Shown one piece after another: positions 33,034 through 41,540 of a stretch of DNA of 64,000 nucleotides. The stretch is from Alsobacter sp046349155 (GTDB lineage: Bacteria > Pseudomonadota > Alphaproteobacteria > Rhizobiales > Beijerinckiaceae). The stretch lies in assembly GCA_046349155.1 (NCBI GenBank), contig JAXMCW010000001.1, positions 744,001 through 808,000 on the forward strand, given 5' to 3'. The position numbers and the translations under genes are program-made. The notes beneath the pieces were generated by a model. It searched no databases, was not told where the DNA came from, and saw only the letters and a program-made list of their open reading frames with translations. Positions within the stretch are counted from its first letter, which is position 1. Every line of letters begins with the position of its first letter.

Positions 33034-35468
33034 GGCGCGCGCTCCGCCAGCGAGACGGTGAAGATCCCGGCCTCGTCGATCCTCTGGGTGAGCTTGCGGA
33101 AGCCTGCGGCGGCCACGAGTTCGTCCATCTCCTGCTGGGTCCGGCGGCGCATCACCCATGCCTCGCCCTGCCGGTGGCTGGTCAGGGCCCGGGCTATGAA
33201 CTCGAGCTGGGGATGCCAGGGCTGGTTCGTATAGACGAGGAAGCCTCCGGGCGGGACCGCCTCGGCGAGGCCGGCCAGGGACCCGCGGACGAGGGCGTTG
33301 TCGGAAAAGAGCTCGTAGAGGCCGGAGACGACGGCCAGGGTCGGCCGGGGGTGGATCGCGGCCAGGGAGGCTCGGTCGAAGGCGTTGCCCTGCTCGAAGC
33401 GGACGTGCCGTTCGAGGTCCCTCGATCGGATCAGGGCCTGCCCGGCAGTGACGTTGATGTCGCTGTAGTCGCGCAGCAGGACGCCGTCGGGCGGAATGGG
33501 CCAGCCGGCGAGCGCGTCGAGCACGTAGCGCCCATGTCCCGCGGCGATGTCCACGATCGCGACAGGCGCGTCGTTCGCGCGCAGGCGGGCCGCCGCCGCG
33601 TCGAGCAGCTCTTCCACATGGCGCTTGCGGATCCGGATGCCGCTCCAGCCGGGGCTGTCGAGATAGAGGCGATCGATCAGCCGGCCCACGGGCCCGACGC
33701 CTCTCGCTTCATTCCGATAGACGTAGTCGAGCGTCGAGCCGGAGTCGTAACCGGTCTCCTGGCCGAGCCGCAGGCCCTCCGACAGGCGGGACCCCAGGAC
33801 GAGGGAGGCCCTGACGGCCCGCCAGCGCAGGCCCTGCAGGGAGTTGGGCGCATAGGGCGTGGCAAGTCGGTCGGCCTCGTCCCGGGTGTAGCCCCGCCGG
33901 TCCGCATCCAGCGCCGAGGGCTGCTCGCCCGTGGCCGTTTCGAACCTCGCGAGCAGGAAGCTGCGGGCCAGCGCGATCGCCCGGGCGCGGTCCTTTTCCC
34001 CGAGGGTGTCGTGGTAGAAGCCGTCGAGGACATGGCGCTCCTTGCAGGACGATCCCAGCCGCTCGAAAAAGCGGTGCTGCGGGTCCTGCCGCACGACCCA
34101 GTCGGCTCCGGAGATCAGGAGCTGGACAGGCGCCGTGATCGCCCGCGCATCCGCCACCACCCGCTCCGACGCCGCGTAGAGGCCGAGCAGCACGTTGACG
34201 GAAATGGCGCGCGTGATCAGCGGGTCGGCCCGGAAGGAGGCAGCGCGCTCCTCGTCATGCGTGAGAAGACCCGGCTTCACGTAGGAATTGACCGTGAAGT
34301 CTCCGAGGAGCGTGTGGAGCAAGGCGAGGCCCGGCCGGGCGAAGGGCACGTAGAGGCGCACGCTGAAGGCGGGGGAGGCAAGAACCAGCGCGCGGATGTC
34401 GGGCGCGTAGTCGTGCGCCCAGGCGGCAGCAAGCGCCGCGCCGACGCTCTGGGCCACCACGGCGATGTCGCGGCGCGCGAAGCCGTGCCGCGCCGCGACA
34501 TGTGCGACGAACTCGTCGAGATCGCGCACGGAGCGGCCGAAACTCGGCGAATGGCCGCGCCGCCCCGGCGACTGGCCGTGTCCGCGCGCGTCCCAGGCGA
34601 AGATGTCGAAGCCCGGAAGGTCCAGCTCGTCGGCCAGGTGGGCGACGCGGCCGGAATGCTCGTGACCACGATGCAGGAGGATGATCGCTCCGTTCCGGTC
34701 ATCCGCCGGCCAGTGGCGATAGAACAGCTCCACGCCGTCCGACAGGACGAACCGCTCCTCCCGGACGGGTCTTCGCCCGGCTGGCGACCCGGGCTCGGCG
34801 GCGTCAGGCGCGACGTCGGTCCCGGTGCCCGCGACGGCGAAGGACGCGGGGAGGGGGGCTGGCTTGGCCGCCGCGATCCCGGCGCGCATCCGACGGGCGA
34901 TGGTCAGGACCAGGAGCGCGCAGGCGATCGGAACGAGCCAGCCGAGAACCGGGGGCAGCGGGCCCAGCAGGGCGACGAGCACCGCCAACCCTCCGAAGAG
35001 AAGGGCTCGGTCGCTCTTCCCGAGCGGACCCTGGTACTGGCGAGGCGCGCCGACCATCGGGCCCAATGCGCCGGAATACTCGCTCAGCGTGGAAAGGATC
35101 ACGAGCAGACCGATCCCGAAAGGCCCGAAGGGCGGGACCAGGGCGAAAGGCGCATAGAGAGCGGCGTCGGAGACGACGTCCGCCAGTTCGTTCAGGTAGG
35201 CTCCGAGCGGGCTCGCCTGCCCGTGCTCGCGCGCCAGCATCCCGTCCGTCGCGTTGAGCGCCATGCGGACGACGAGCCAGGCGGGCAGGAGCAGGAACGC
35301 CGCGTAGGCGCCCCGCGCCGCGGCCCAGGCCACGACCACGCCCACCCCCAGCGACCCGGCGGCCGCCAGCAGGGTGACGGCGTTCGCGGTCACGCCCGAC
35401 GCCGCAAGTGCCCGGACGCCCGGGCGCAGCATCGACTGAAACCGCGGCTTCAGGTCATAGAGCGTCAT
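33030..35468 (-). CDS. Trifunctional CDP-alcohol phosphotransferase / alpha-beta hydrolase / methyltransferase (YnbA-YnbC fusion)
   Basis: An 812-residue protein in three parts. Residues about 1-210 are a membrane CDP-alcohol phosphatidyltransferase: D75-G-x2-A-R, then G89, N93, D97 and D101. The usual middle Asp is Asn (N93), with an extra Asp four residues beyond the canonical last one. From about 240 to 520 is an alpha/beta hydrolase with lysophospholipase-like GHGQSPG and the nucleophile elbow VAQSVGA. The rest is a SAM methyltransferase with IVDIAAGHGRYVLDAL. In E. coli these are separate YnbA and YnbC proteins. The start at 35468 has GGGAGGA seven bases upstream. First gene of the operon. 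It probably attaches and edits an unusual phospholipid head group. Confidence 0.87.
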   Translation of the reverse strand: MTLYDLKPRFQSMLRPGVRALAASGVTANAVTLLAAAGSLGVGVVVAWAAARGAYAAFLLLPAWLVVRMALNATDGMLAREHGQASPLGAYLNELADVVSDAALYAPFALVPPFGPFGIGLLVILSTLSEYSGALGPMVGAPRQYQGPLGKSDRALLFGGLAVLVALLGPLPPVLGWLVPIACALLVLTIARRMRAGIAAAKPAPLPASFAVAGTGTDVAPDAAEPGSPAGRRPVREERFVLSDGVELFYRHWPADDRNGAIILLHRGHEHSGRVAHLADELDLPGFDIFAWDARGHGQSPGRRGHSPSFGRSVRDLDEFVAHVAARHGFARRDIAVVAQSVGAALAAAWAHDYAPDIRALVLASPAFSVRLYVPFARPGLALLHTLLGDFTVNSYVKPGLLTHDEERAASFRADPLITRAISVNVLLGLYAASERVVADARAITAPVQLLISGADWVVRQDPQHRFFERLGSSCKERHVLDGFYHDTLGEKDRARAIALARSFLLARFETATGEQPSALDADRRGYTRDEADRLATPYAPNSLQGLRWRAVRASLVLGSRLSEGLRLGQETGYDSGSTLDYVYRNEARGVGPVGRLIDRLYLDSPGWSGIRIRKRHVEELLDAAAARLRANDAPVAIVDIAAGHGRYVLDALAGWPIPPDGVLLRDYSDINVTAGQALIRSRDLERHVRFEQGNAFDRASLAAIHPRPTLAVVSGLYELFSDNALVRGSLAGLAEAVPPGGFLVYTNQPWHPQLEFIARALTSHRQGEAWVMRRRTQQEMDELVAAAGFRKLTQRIDEAGIFTVSLAERAP

Positions 35469-35729
35469 CCGCCTTCCTCCCGCGATCACGCTAGCGGGAG
35501 AAGGCCAGGGTTCCCGTGCCTATTCGCACAAGCCGTTGGGCGACCTGACGTGTCGGCTCCCCGGGGAGCTTCGACAGCGCGCGCCGGCGCATCGCGAGAT
35601 CCCTCAGACGCCTGGATCTGCGCGACCGGCGCCGGGAGACCGCCCGCAGATTCCGGACTCGCGCAATGGCTGCAGGAGAGCGATGCTCCCCCGTGCGCCC
35701 AAAAGGCGAGCACCAGACGGGAGGACGGC

Positions 35730-36026
35730 ATGACCGCGTTCAATGCTGTACGCTTTCGCGTGAAGCCCGGAATGGAAGACGAGTTCCTCGATGCGCACCG
35801 AAAGGTGAGCGAGGCCTGGCCCGGCCTGCGCCATGTCAACATGATCAAGACGGGCGAAAGGGCCTATTGCATCATCGCCGAGTGGGACGACATGAACGCC
35901 CTGGCCAATGCCCGGCCGCACATGATCGCCACGCTCGACAGCTTCCGTCATACCCTCGAGGATCTCGGGGGCGGACTTGGGCTGACGGACCCCGTGGCGG
36001 GGCCGGTCGTGCTTGAACTGAAGTAG
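35730..36026 (+). CDS. Small ABM/Dabb-like ferredoxin-fold protein
   Basis: A 98-residue soluble protein beginning MTAFNAVRFRVKPGMEDEFL, which has the pattern of antibiotic-biosynthesis-monooxygenase/stress-barrel domains: F-x-V-K-P-G-x-E-x-x-F, then a helix and strands. Such proteins form dimers and include monooxygenases and haem-degrading enzymes, but the catalytic residues cannot be judged here. The start is supported by GGGAGGA four bases upstream. Single gene, followed by a strong hairpin. Confidence 0.75.
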   Translation: MTAFNAVRFRVKPGMEDEFLDAHRKVSEAWPGLRHVNMIKTGERAYCIIAEWDDMNALANARPHMIATLDSFRHTLEDLGGGLGLTDPVAGPVVLELK

Positions 36027-36032
36027 GCGGAG

Positions 36033-36056
36033 GGCCCGCCAGTCCCCTGGCGGGCC
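36033..36056 (+). terminator. Strong hairpin terminator
   Basis: A perfect 10-bp stem, GGCCCGCCAG and CTGGCGGGCC, with loop TCCC, lies 7 bp after the stop of the ABM-like gene. The tail TCATTCC has few T residues, so termination may be partly Rho-assisted. Confidence 0.7.
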
Positions 36057-36185
36057 TCATTCCTGGCCGGGGTGCTGCAATCGATCCCTCTTCGACTGCC
36101 GGACTCTCGTCGGACGAGCCTGCGCGCAGCAGCCGCAACATGGTGCATGACGATGCCGCCGCTGGCCGGCCGAGCCTCCGAGGAC

Positions 36186-36878
36186 TCAGATGTCGTGGCC
36201 GTCCATCAACACGCTCGGCTTGGCGAACCGGGCGAGAGCGTCGCGGTCGATGGTGACGTCGTTCCCGGTCATCGAGACCCCGTGGTCGCGCAGCGTCGCG
36301 AAGGCCCGGGAGAGATGCTCGCTGGCCATGCCCAGCCTCGCTGCGAGCAGCGCCTTGCCGATCTCCAGCCTGAAGCTCGCGGAACCCGCGACCTCGCTCT
36401 CGACAAGCAGCCAGTTCGCCAGCCGCTCAGTCGCGCTGCGCATGCGCTGGTTCTTGAGTTCGCGCAGGATGTCGCGGTAGCGGATCGCAAGCTCCAGGCC
36501 GACGGCCGAGGCCACCGCGGCGTCCGCGGCGATCGCGTCGCGGACTTCGCCGGCGGGCAACCGCAGGAGCCGCGAACGGCGGACGACCCGCACCGACGTC
36601 AACTGAACCTGGCCCGTCCAGACCGCGGCGACGATGAAGGCCCCCGGCGGACGGATGAACGACAACGTGGCGTCGACCCCGCCATGCGCCGCGTAGGCCT
36701 CCACCAGGCCGTTCAGAAGGACGAAGAGGAAGCGTGGCTCCTCCCCCTCCTTCAGTAGAACCTCGCCTGGATCGACGTCGAAAATCTCCGCGCGAAGGGT
36801 CATTCGGTCGAACATCGCGTCCGACACCCCGCGGAAGATCGGGAAGCCACGGATCAGGTGCCGGTCGCTCGTGCGCAT
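36186..36878 (-). CDS. Crp/Fnr-family regulator, probable nap controller
   Basis: A 230-residue regulator with an N-terminal cyclic-nucleotide-binding-type sensor domain (LIRGFPIFRGVSDAMF through LLNGLVEAYAAHG) and a Crp-type helix-turn-helix near LLAARLGMASEHLSRAFATL. No cysteine cluster is present at the N terminus, so it is not an oxygen-sensing [4Fe-4S] FNR; it is closer in layout to DNR/NnrR proteins that sense NO or related signals. It is divergent from napFDABC, with FNR-type boxes in the shared gap, so control of nap is likely. The start at 36878 is chosen because upstream codons give unconserved sequence. Confidence 0.82.
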   Translation of the reverse strand: MRTSDRHLIRGFPIFRGVSDAMFDRMTLRAEIFDVDPGEVLLKEGEEPRFLFVLLNGLVEAYAAHGGVDATLSFIRPPGAFIVAAVWTGQVQLTSVRVVRRSRLLRLPAGEVRDAIAADAAVASAVGLELAIRYRDILRELKNQRMRSATERLANWLLVESEVAGSASFRLEIGKALLAARLGMASEHLSRAFATLRDHGVSMTGNDVTIDRDALARFAKPSVLMDGHDI

Positions 36879-36994
36879 CGTGGTCCAGGAGGGTGCCGAA
36901 ATCGCGTCGTCCGGATTACAGGCGCGATCCCGCCTTGGGCAAGGTCGCAGGGCGCGGACGGAGGTGCGTCCCGGCAAGGCCAGGGCAGAAAAGC

Positions 36995-37038
36995 TTGATG
37001 ATCATCGTCCATTGGCAATTCTTAATGATCTAGATCAA
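36995..37038 (+). promoter_or_regulatory. Two FNR/DNR-type boxes upstream of napF
   Basis: TTGAT-GATC-ATCGT (36995-37008) and ATGAT-CTAG-ATCAA (37025-37038) each resemble the FNR consensus TTGAT-N4-ATCAA: two mismatches in the first, one in the second. Their centres are 30 bp apart, and 71 and 41 bp before the napF start. If the distal box sits at the classical -41.5 position, the proximal one overlaps the -10 region. They fit control by the adjacent regulator. Confidence 0.55.
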
Positions 37039-37072
37039 CGCAAAGGCGACAAAGAGCGGCTTTCATCAAGAC

Positions 37073-37405
37073 ATGGATGCTGCCTTTTCCCGCCGCGCTG
37101 TCCTGCGCGCCCTCGTTGCCCACCGATCCGAAGCCGACAGGCCGACGCGGCTGCTGGCGCAGATCGGCCCCACGTGCGTCGAGCGGCACCGGGTCGCCTG
37201 CCGCAGTTGCGCGGACATGTGCGACACCCGCGCCATCCGCTTCCGCCCGATCGCCGGCGGCGGTGCGCTTCCCACCGTGTCCGGCGACCTGTGCACCGGC
37301 TGCGGAACCTGCGCGGGCAGTTGCCCGGTAGGCGCGGTCACGCTGGTCGATGCGGATCGGGCGACGCTCGCGCGCAGCCTGACGGGCAGCATGGGGCAGC
37401 CATGA
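37073..37405 (+). CDS. napF: NapF-like ferredoxin, shortened
   Basis: A 110-residue cytoplasmic iron-sulfur protein thought to assist maturation of NapA. Two cluster motifs are visible: C35-x7-C43-x2-C46-x3-C50 and C74-x2-C77-x2-C80-x3-C84-P. Typical NapF (about 160 residues) has a further N-terminal cluster that is missing here; the two that remain match the second and third. The start is 35 bases after the second FNR-type box. It overlaps napD by 4 bases (ATGA). Confidence 0.85.
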   Translation: MDAAFSRRAVLRALVAHRSEADRPTRLLAQIGPTCVERHRVACRSCADMCDTRAIRFRPIAGGGALPTVSGDLCTGCGTCAGSCPVGAVTLVDADRATLARSLTGSMGQP

Positions 37406-37734
37406 CCAGGGCGTTCAATGTCTGCGGCCTCGTGGTTCACGTCGTGCCGGGCTCTTCCACGTGTTTCTCCGAGCGGCTGAAGGCCCTGCCCGGCGTCGAC
37501 GTCCACGCGGTCGACGGCGACCGCCTCGTGGTCACGGCCATGGATACGCCGGAGGCCGAGGCGCTGCAGCAGATGACGGCGATCAACCGCCTGCCCGGGG
37601 TGGTCTCGACATCCCTCGTCTATCACCAAACCGACGAGGCGGCTGCGCGCTGTGGCTGCGCCTCCGGATCGGCCTGCTGCGGCGACCCCGCCTCCCGCGA
37701 TCCCGCCTCCCGCGACTCCTGCGCCCGCCCCTGA
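37402..37734 (+). CDS. napD: NapD, NapA signal-peptide chaperone
   Basis: A 110-residue cytoplasmic chaperone that binds the twin-arginine signal of NapA. The N terminus FNVCGLVVHVVPGSS and the central LVYHQTDE match the ferredoxin-like NapD fold. A cysteine-rich tail of about 25 residues, CGCASGSACCG followed by two DPASR repeats, extends beyond the usual end of about 85-90 residues; its DNA contains two tandem 15-bp units. Coupled to napF by ATGA overlap and 13 bp before napA. Confidence 0.88.
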   Translation: MTRAFNVCGLVVHVVPGSSTCFSERLKALPGVDVHAVDGDRLVVTAMDTPEAEALQQMTAINRLPGVVSTSLVYHQTDEAAARCGCASGSACCGDPASRDPASRDSCARP

Positions 37735-37747
37735 CCGGAGCCTGTCC

Positions 37748-40285
37748 ATGTCCGACCAGACCCTTCTCGACGCCTCGCGCCGCGACGCGCTGAAGCTCGT
37801 CGCAGCCGCGGCCGCGGCCTCCAGCATCGGCGTCACGCTCTCGGGCGAGGCCACCGCTCAGGCGGGGCGCACGGACGGCATCCGCTGGGACAAGGGGGTC
37901 TGCCGCTTTTGCGGCACAGGGTGCGGCGTGATCGTCGGCACCAAGAACGGCCGCGTGGTGGCCACGCAAGGTGACCCCGACGCGCCCGTCAATCGCGGGC
38001 TCAACTGCATCAAGGGCTATTTCCTCTCCAAGATCATGTATGGCGAGGATCGGCTGACCCAGCCCCTGCTGCGCAAGAAGAACGGCAAGTACGACAAGAA
38101 CGGCGAGTTCACGCCGGTGTCGTGGGAGGAGGCCTTCTCCACCATGGCGGAGAAGTGGAAGGCCGCGCTGAAGGCCGGCGGTCCCACGACGGTTGGCATG
38201 TTCGGCTCTGGCCAGTGGACGATCTGGGAAGGCTACGCCGCATCGAAGCTCTACAAGGCCGGCTTCCGCTCCAACAACCTCGACCCCAATGCCCGCCATT
38301 GCATGGCCTCGGCGGTCACCGGCTTCATGCGCAGCTTCGGCATCGACGAGCCGATGGGCTGCTACGACGACGTCGAGCACGCCGACGCCTTCGTCCTGTG
38401 GGGCTCGAACATGGCGGAGATGCACCCGATCCTGTGGTCGCGCATCACCGATCGCCGCCTCACTCACCCCGGCTGCGAGGTGCACGTCCTCTCCACCTAC
38501 GAGCATCGCTCCTTCGAGCTTGCCGACAACCCGCTGGTCTTCACTCCCCAGAGCGACCTCGCGATCCTCAACTACATCCAGAACTTCATCGTGAATTCCG
38601 GCGCCATGAACAAGGAGTTCGTGGACGCCCACGTGGAGTTCGCGCACACCGTGGAGGACATCGGCTACGGGCTGCGGCCGGCGAACCCGCTGGAGGCCAG
38701 GGCGGTCAACGCCTCGCACAAGGCCGGCAAGGACGGAGCGCAGGACCCCGCGGGCTTCAAGGACAAGATCGGCTTCGAGGCCTACCGCAAGCTGCTCGAG
38801 CCCTACACGCTCGACTACGCCCACCAGGTCTCGGGCGTCCCGAAGGAGAACCTGGAGCGCCTCGCGAAGCTCTATGCCGATCCGCGCAAGAAAGTCGTCT
38901 CCTACTGGACGATGGGCTTCAACCAGCACACGCGCGGCACGTGGGTCAACAACATGATCTACAACGTGCATCTGCTGGTGGGGAAGATCTCCGAGCCCGG
39001 CAACGGGCCGTTCTCGCTCACGGGCCAACCGTCGGCCTGCGGCACGGCGCGCGAGGTCGGCACCTTCGCTCACCGCCTGCCGGCCGACCTGGTGGTGACC
39101 AACCCGAAGCATCGCGAGACGGCGGAGACGATCTGGCAGGTCCCGCCCGGCACCATCCCGGCCGCGGTCGGCTATCACGCCGTGTTGCAGAACCGGATGC
39201 TGAAGGACGGCAAGCTCAACGCCTACTGGGTCCAGTGCACCAACAACATGCAGACGGCCGCCAACATGAACGAGGAGGGCTATCCGGGCTATCGCAACCC
39301 CGCGGCCTTCGTCGTGGTGTCGGATCCCTACCCGACCGTGACGGCCATGGCGGCGGACCTGATCCTGCCCACGGCCATGTGGATGGAGAAGGAGGGCGCC
39401 TACGGCAACGCCGAGCGGCGTACGCAGTTCTGGCGGCAGCAGGTGAAGGCGCCCGGCGAGGCGCGCTCCGACCTCTGGCAGACCATGGAATTCGCCAAGT
39501 ATTTCAAGGTCGAGGAGGTCTGGCCGGAGGAGTTGATCGCGCAAAAGCCGGAGGTGAGGGGCAAGACCCTGTTCGACGTGCTCTACGCCAATGGCGAGGC
39601 GAACCGCTTTCCCGTCACGGAATGCCAGAAGGGCTTCGACAATTCCGAGAGCGCCCATTTCGGCTTCTACGTGCAGAAGGGGCTCTTCGAGGAATATGCC
39701 AAGTTCGGTCGTGGGCACGGGCACGACCTTGCGGATTTCGAGGCCTACCACCAGGCGCGCGGCCTGCGCTGGCCGGTGGTCGGCGGCAAGGAGACTCTCT
39801 GGCGCTTCCGCGAAGGCTACGACCCCTACGTGAAGCCGGGCGAGGGCGTGTCCTTCTACGGCAAGCCCGACAACAAGGCCCGCGTCATCTTCTGCCCGGT
39901 CGAGCCGGCGGCGGAGTCGCCGGACAAGGAGTTCGACCTGTGGCTGTGCACCGGCCGCGTGCTCGAGCACTGGCATTCGGGCTCGATGACGCGGCGCGTG
40001 CCCGAGCTGCACCGCGCCGTTCCCGCCGCCGTCCTGTTCATGCATCCCGAGGACGCCGCCGAGCGCAACCTCCATCGCGGGCAGGCGGTGAAGGTTCAGA
40101 CCCGCCGGGGCGAGGTGATCAGCCGCGTCGAGACGAAGGGGCGCAACAAGCCGCCGCGCGGCCTCGTCTTCTTCCCCTTCTTCGACGAGAGCCAACTCGT
40201 CAACAAGCTCACCCTCGACGCGACCTGCCCGATCTCGAAGGAGACCGACTTCAAGAAATGCGCGTGCCGCGTCGTCACGGCCTGA
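37748..40285 (+). CDS. napA: Periplasmic nitrate reductase catalytic subunit
   Basis: An 845-residue molybdoenzyme that reduces nitrate to nitrite in the periplasm. It has a twin-arginine signal around SRRDALKLVAA (R11, R12). The [4Fe-4S] ligands are C52, C55, C59 and C87 (CRFCGTGCG...NCIKG). The probable molybdenum ligand is C185 in NARHCMASAV. The C-terminal guanine-dinucleotide-binding domain ends with TDFKKCACRVV. Length and motifs are those of alphaproteobacterial NapA. The ATG at 37748 opens the Tat signal. Electrons would come from NapC through NapB. Confidence 0.97.
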   Translation: MSDQTLLDASRRDALKLVAAAAAASSIGVTLSGEATAQAGRTDGIRWDKGVCRFCGTGCGVIVGTKNGRVVATQGDPDAPVNRGLNCIKGYFLSKIMYGEDRLTQPLLRKKNGKYDKNGEFTPVSWEEAFSTMAEKWKAALKAGGPTTVGMFGSGQWTIWEGYAASKLYKAGFRSNNLDPNARHCMASAVTGFMRSFGIDEPMGCYDDVEHADAFVLWGSNMAEMHPILWSRITDRRLTHPGCEVHVLSTYEHRSFELADNPLVFTPQSDLAILNYIQNFIVNSGAMNKEFVDAHVEFAHTVEDIGYGLRPANPLEARAVNASHKAGKDGAQDPAGFKDKIGFEAYRKLLEPYTLDYAHQVSGVPKENLERLAKLYADPRKKVVSYWTMGFNQHTRGTWVNNMIYNVHLLVGKISEPGNGPFSLTGQPSACGTAREVGTFAHRLPADLVVTNPKHRETAETIWQVPPGTIPAAVGYHAVLQNRMLKDGKLNAYWVQCTNNMQTAANMNEEGYPGYRNPAAFVVVSDPYPTVTAMAADLILPTAMWMEKEGAYGNAERRTQFWRQQVKAPGEARSDLWQTMEFAKYFKVEEVWPEELIAQKPEVRGKTLFDVLYANGEANRFPVTECQKGFDNSESAHFGFYVQKGLFEEYAKFGRGHGHDLADFEAYHQARGLRWPVVGGKETLWRFREGYDPYVKPGEGVSFYGKPDNKARVIFCPVEPAAESPDKEFDLWLCTGRVLEHWHSGSMTRRVPELHRAVPAAVLFMHPEDAAERNLHRGQAVKVQTRRGEVISRVETKGRNKPPRGLVFFPFFDESQLVNKLTLDATCPISKETDFKKCACRVVTA

Positions 40286-40340
40286 CCGTCGCTGCCGCCC
40301 GCCCCTTCGCCTTGCCGGACGCCCTCGAAAGGAGCGCCCC

Positions 40341-40793
40341 ATGACAGTCCGATCGATCCCGGCCCTCGCGGCCGCCAGCCTGGTGCTCCTCGTTCTCGTG
40401 GCCCCGCCGGGAGGCGCGCAGGACAAGCCCGTCAAGGCCCTGCGCGACATGCCCCTCACGGACGAGGCCGCCCCGCCCGACATCACCAAGCAATCGGTGC
40501 CCGCGGGCGGCTTCGAGCGCGCCTATCGCCAGCAGCCGCCGCTCATCCCCCACAAGGTGGACGGCTACCAGATCTCGGTCGAGAACAATGCCTGCATGAC
40601 CTGCCACGACTGGCCGGGCAACACCAAGGTCGGTGCGCCCAAGATCTCAGAGACGCACTACGTCGACCGGCAAGGCGTGCGGCTCGATAAGGTCGCGGGG
40701 ACCCGTTACTTCTGCCAGCAATGCCACGTGCCGCAGGCCGACACGAAGCCGCTCGTCAACAATCTCTTCCAGAACGCGACGCAGGCGAAGTGA
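40341..40793 (+). CDS. napB: Periplasmic nitrate reductase dihaem subunit
   Basis: A 150-residue exported dihaem cytochrome c that passes electrons to NapA. A signal peptide (AAASLVLLVLVAPPGGAQ) precedes two haem sites, C85-x2-C88-H89 (CMTCH) and C125-x2-C128-H129 (CQQCH). The conserved upstream segment PLIPHKVDGYQI carries a probable haem-ligand histidine. It is 55 bp after napA and 11 bp before napC. Confidence 0.95.
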   Translation: MTVRSIPALAAASLVLLVLVAPPGGAQDKPVKALRDMPLTDEAAPPDITKQSVPAGGFERAYRQQPPLIPHKVDGYQISVENNACMTCHDWPGNTKVGAPKISETHYVDRQGVRLDKVAGTRYFCQQCHVPQADTKPLVNNLFQNATQAK

Positions 40794-40804
40794 CGGGGGC
40801 CGAC

Positions 40805-41503
40805 ATGAAGGACAAGGAGCAGGCTCCCGCCGGGCGGGTGAGGCGCATCCTGCGGTGGTTCTTCTCGCCGGCCAAGACCGTCGCCTGGGGGATCATCGCG
40901 GTGGTGGGATTCGCCGCCGGCGTCATCTTCTGGGGCGGCTTCAACTGGGGGATGGAGGCCACGAACACCGAGCAGTTCTGCACCTCATGCCACGAGATGA
41001 AGGAGAACGTGTTCGTCGAGTACCGCAACACGGTCCACTACTCGAACCGCACCGGCGTGCGGGCGAGTTGTCCCGATTGCCACGTGCCCAAGGAATGGGG
41101 GCACAAGATGGTGCGCAAGATCCAGGCCTCCAACGAATTGCTGCACAAGGCGCTCGGCACGATCGACACGCCGGACAAGTTCAACGCCCACCGCATCGAC
41201 CTCGCGCGGTCGGTGTGGCGCGCCATGAAGACCACGGACTCGCGGGAATGCCGCAACTGCCACAAGTTCGACTTCATGGACTACGCCTCGCAGGAGCCCC
41301 GCGCCTCGAAGATCCACCAGACGGCCCTGACCCAGGGCAAGACCTGCATCGACTGCCACCAGGGCATCGCCCACAAGCTTCCGCCCAAGGCGCGGGAGAG
41401 CTATGAGGAGATGCTCGCCTCCATCGACCAGGTCGGGCCCGTGCAGCGCCTCATCGACTTCCTGCAGAACGCCGACGTCGACAAGGCGAAGGCCGCTCAG
41501 TGA
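40805..41503 (+). CDS. napC: NapC tetrahaem quinol dehydrogenase
   Basis: A 232-residue membrane-anchored cytochrome that oxidises quinol and feeds NapB/NapA. One N-terminal transmembrane helix (about residues 25-47) precedes four CxxCH sites: CTSCH (59-63), CPDCH, CRNCH and CIDCH, with the family motifs NTVHYSNRTGVRA and HKLPPKA. The ATG at 40805 gives the short cytoplasmic leader typical of NapC. Last gene of the nap operon; no napE, napG or napH is present. Confidence 0.95.
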   Translation: MKDKEQAPAGRVRRILRWFFSPAKTVAWGIIAVVGFAAGVIFWGGFNWGMEATNTEQFCTSCHEMKENVFVEYRNTVHYSNRTGVRASCPDCHVPKEWGHKMVRKIQASNELLHKALGTIDTPDKFNAHRIDLARSVWRAMKTTDSRECRNCHKFDFMDYASQEPRASKIHQTALTQGKTCIDCHQGIAHKLPPKARESYEEMLASIDQVGPVQRLIDFLQNADVDKAKAAQ

Positions 41504-41540
41504 CGGCCCGACTCGCCGGTCTGGTCCATTTCCGGGTGAA

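Noticed and set aside
33027..36026. A 999-codon open frame on the plus strand opposite the ynb-like operon
   Set aside because: It is antisense to well-supported protein domains, has charged low-complexity composition, and arises from the high GC content. Only its last 98 codons (35730 onward) look like a real gene with its own ribosome-binding site.
37583..40489. A 968-codon open frame on the minus strand opposite napA
   Set aside because: napA on the other strand has every expected motif; the antisense frame has Arg/Gly/Val-rich composition and no recognisable domain.
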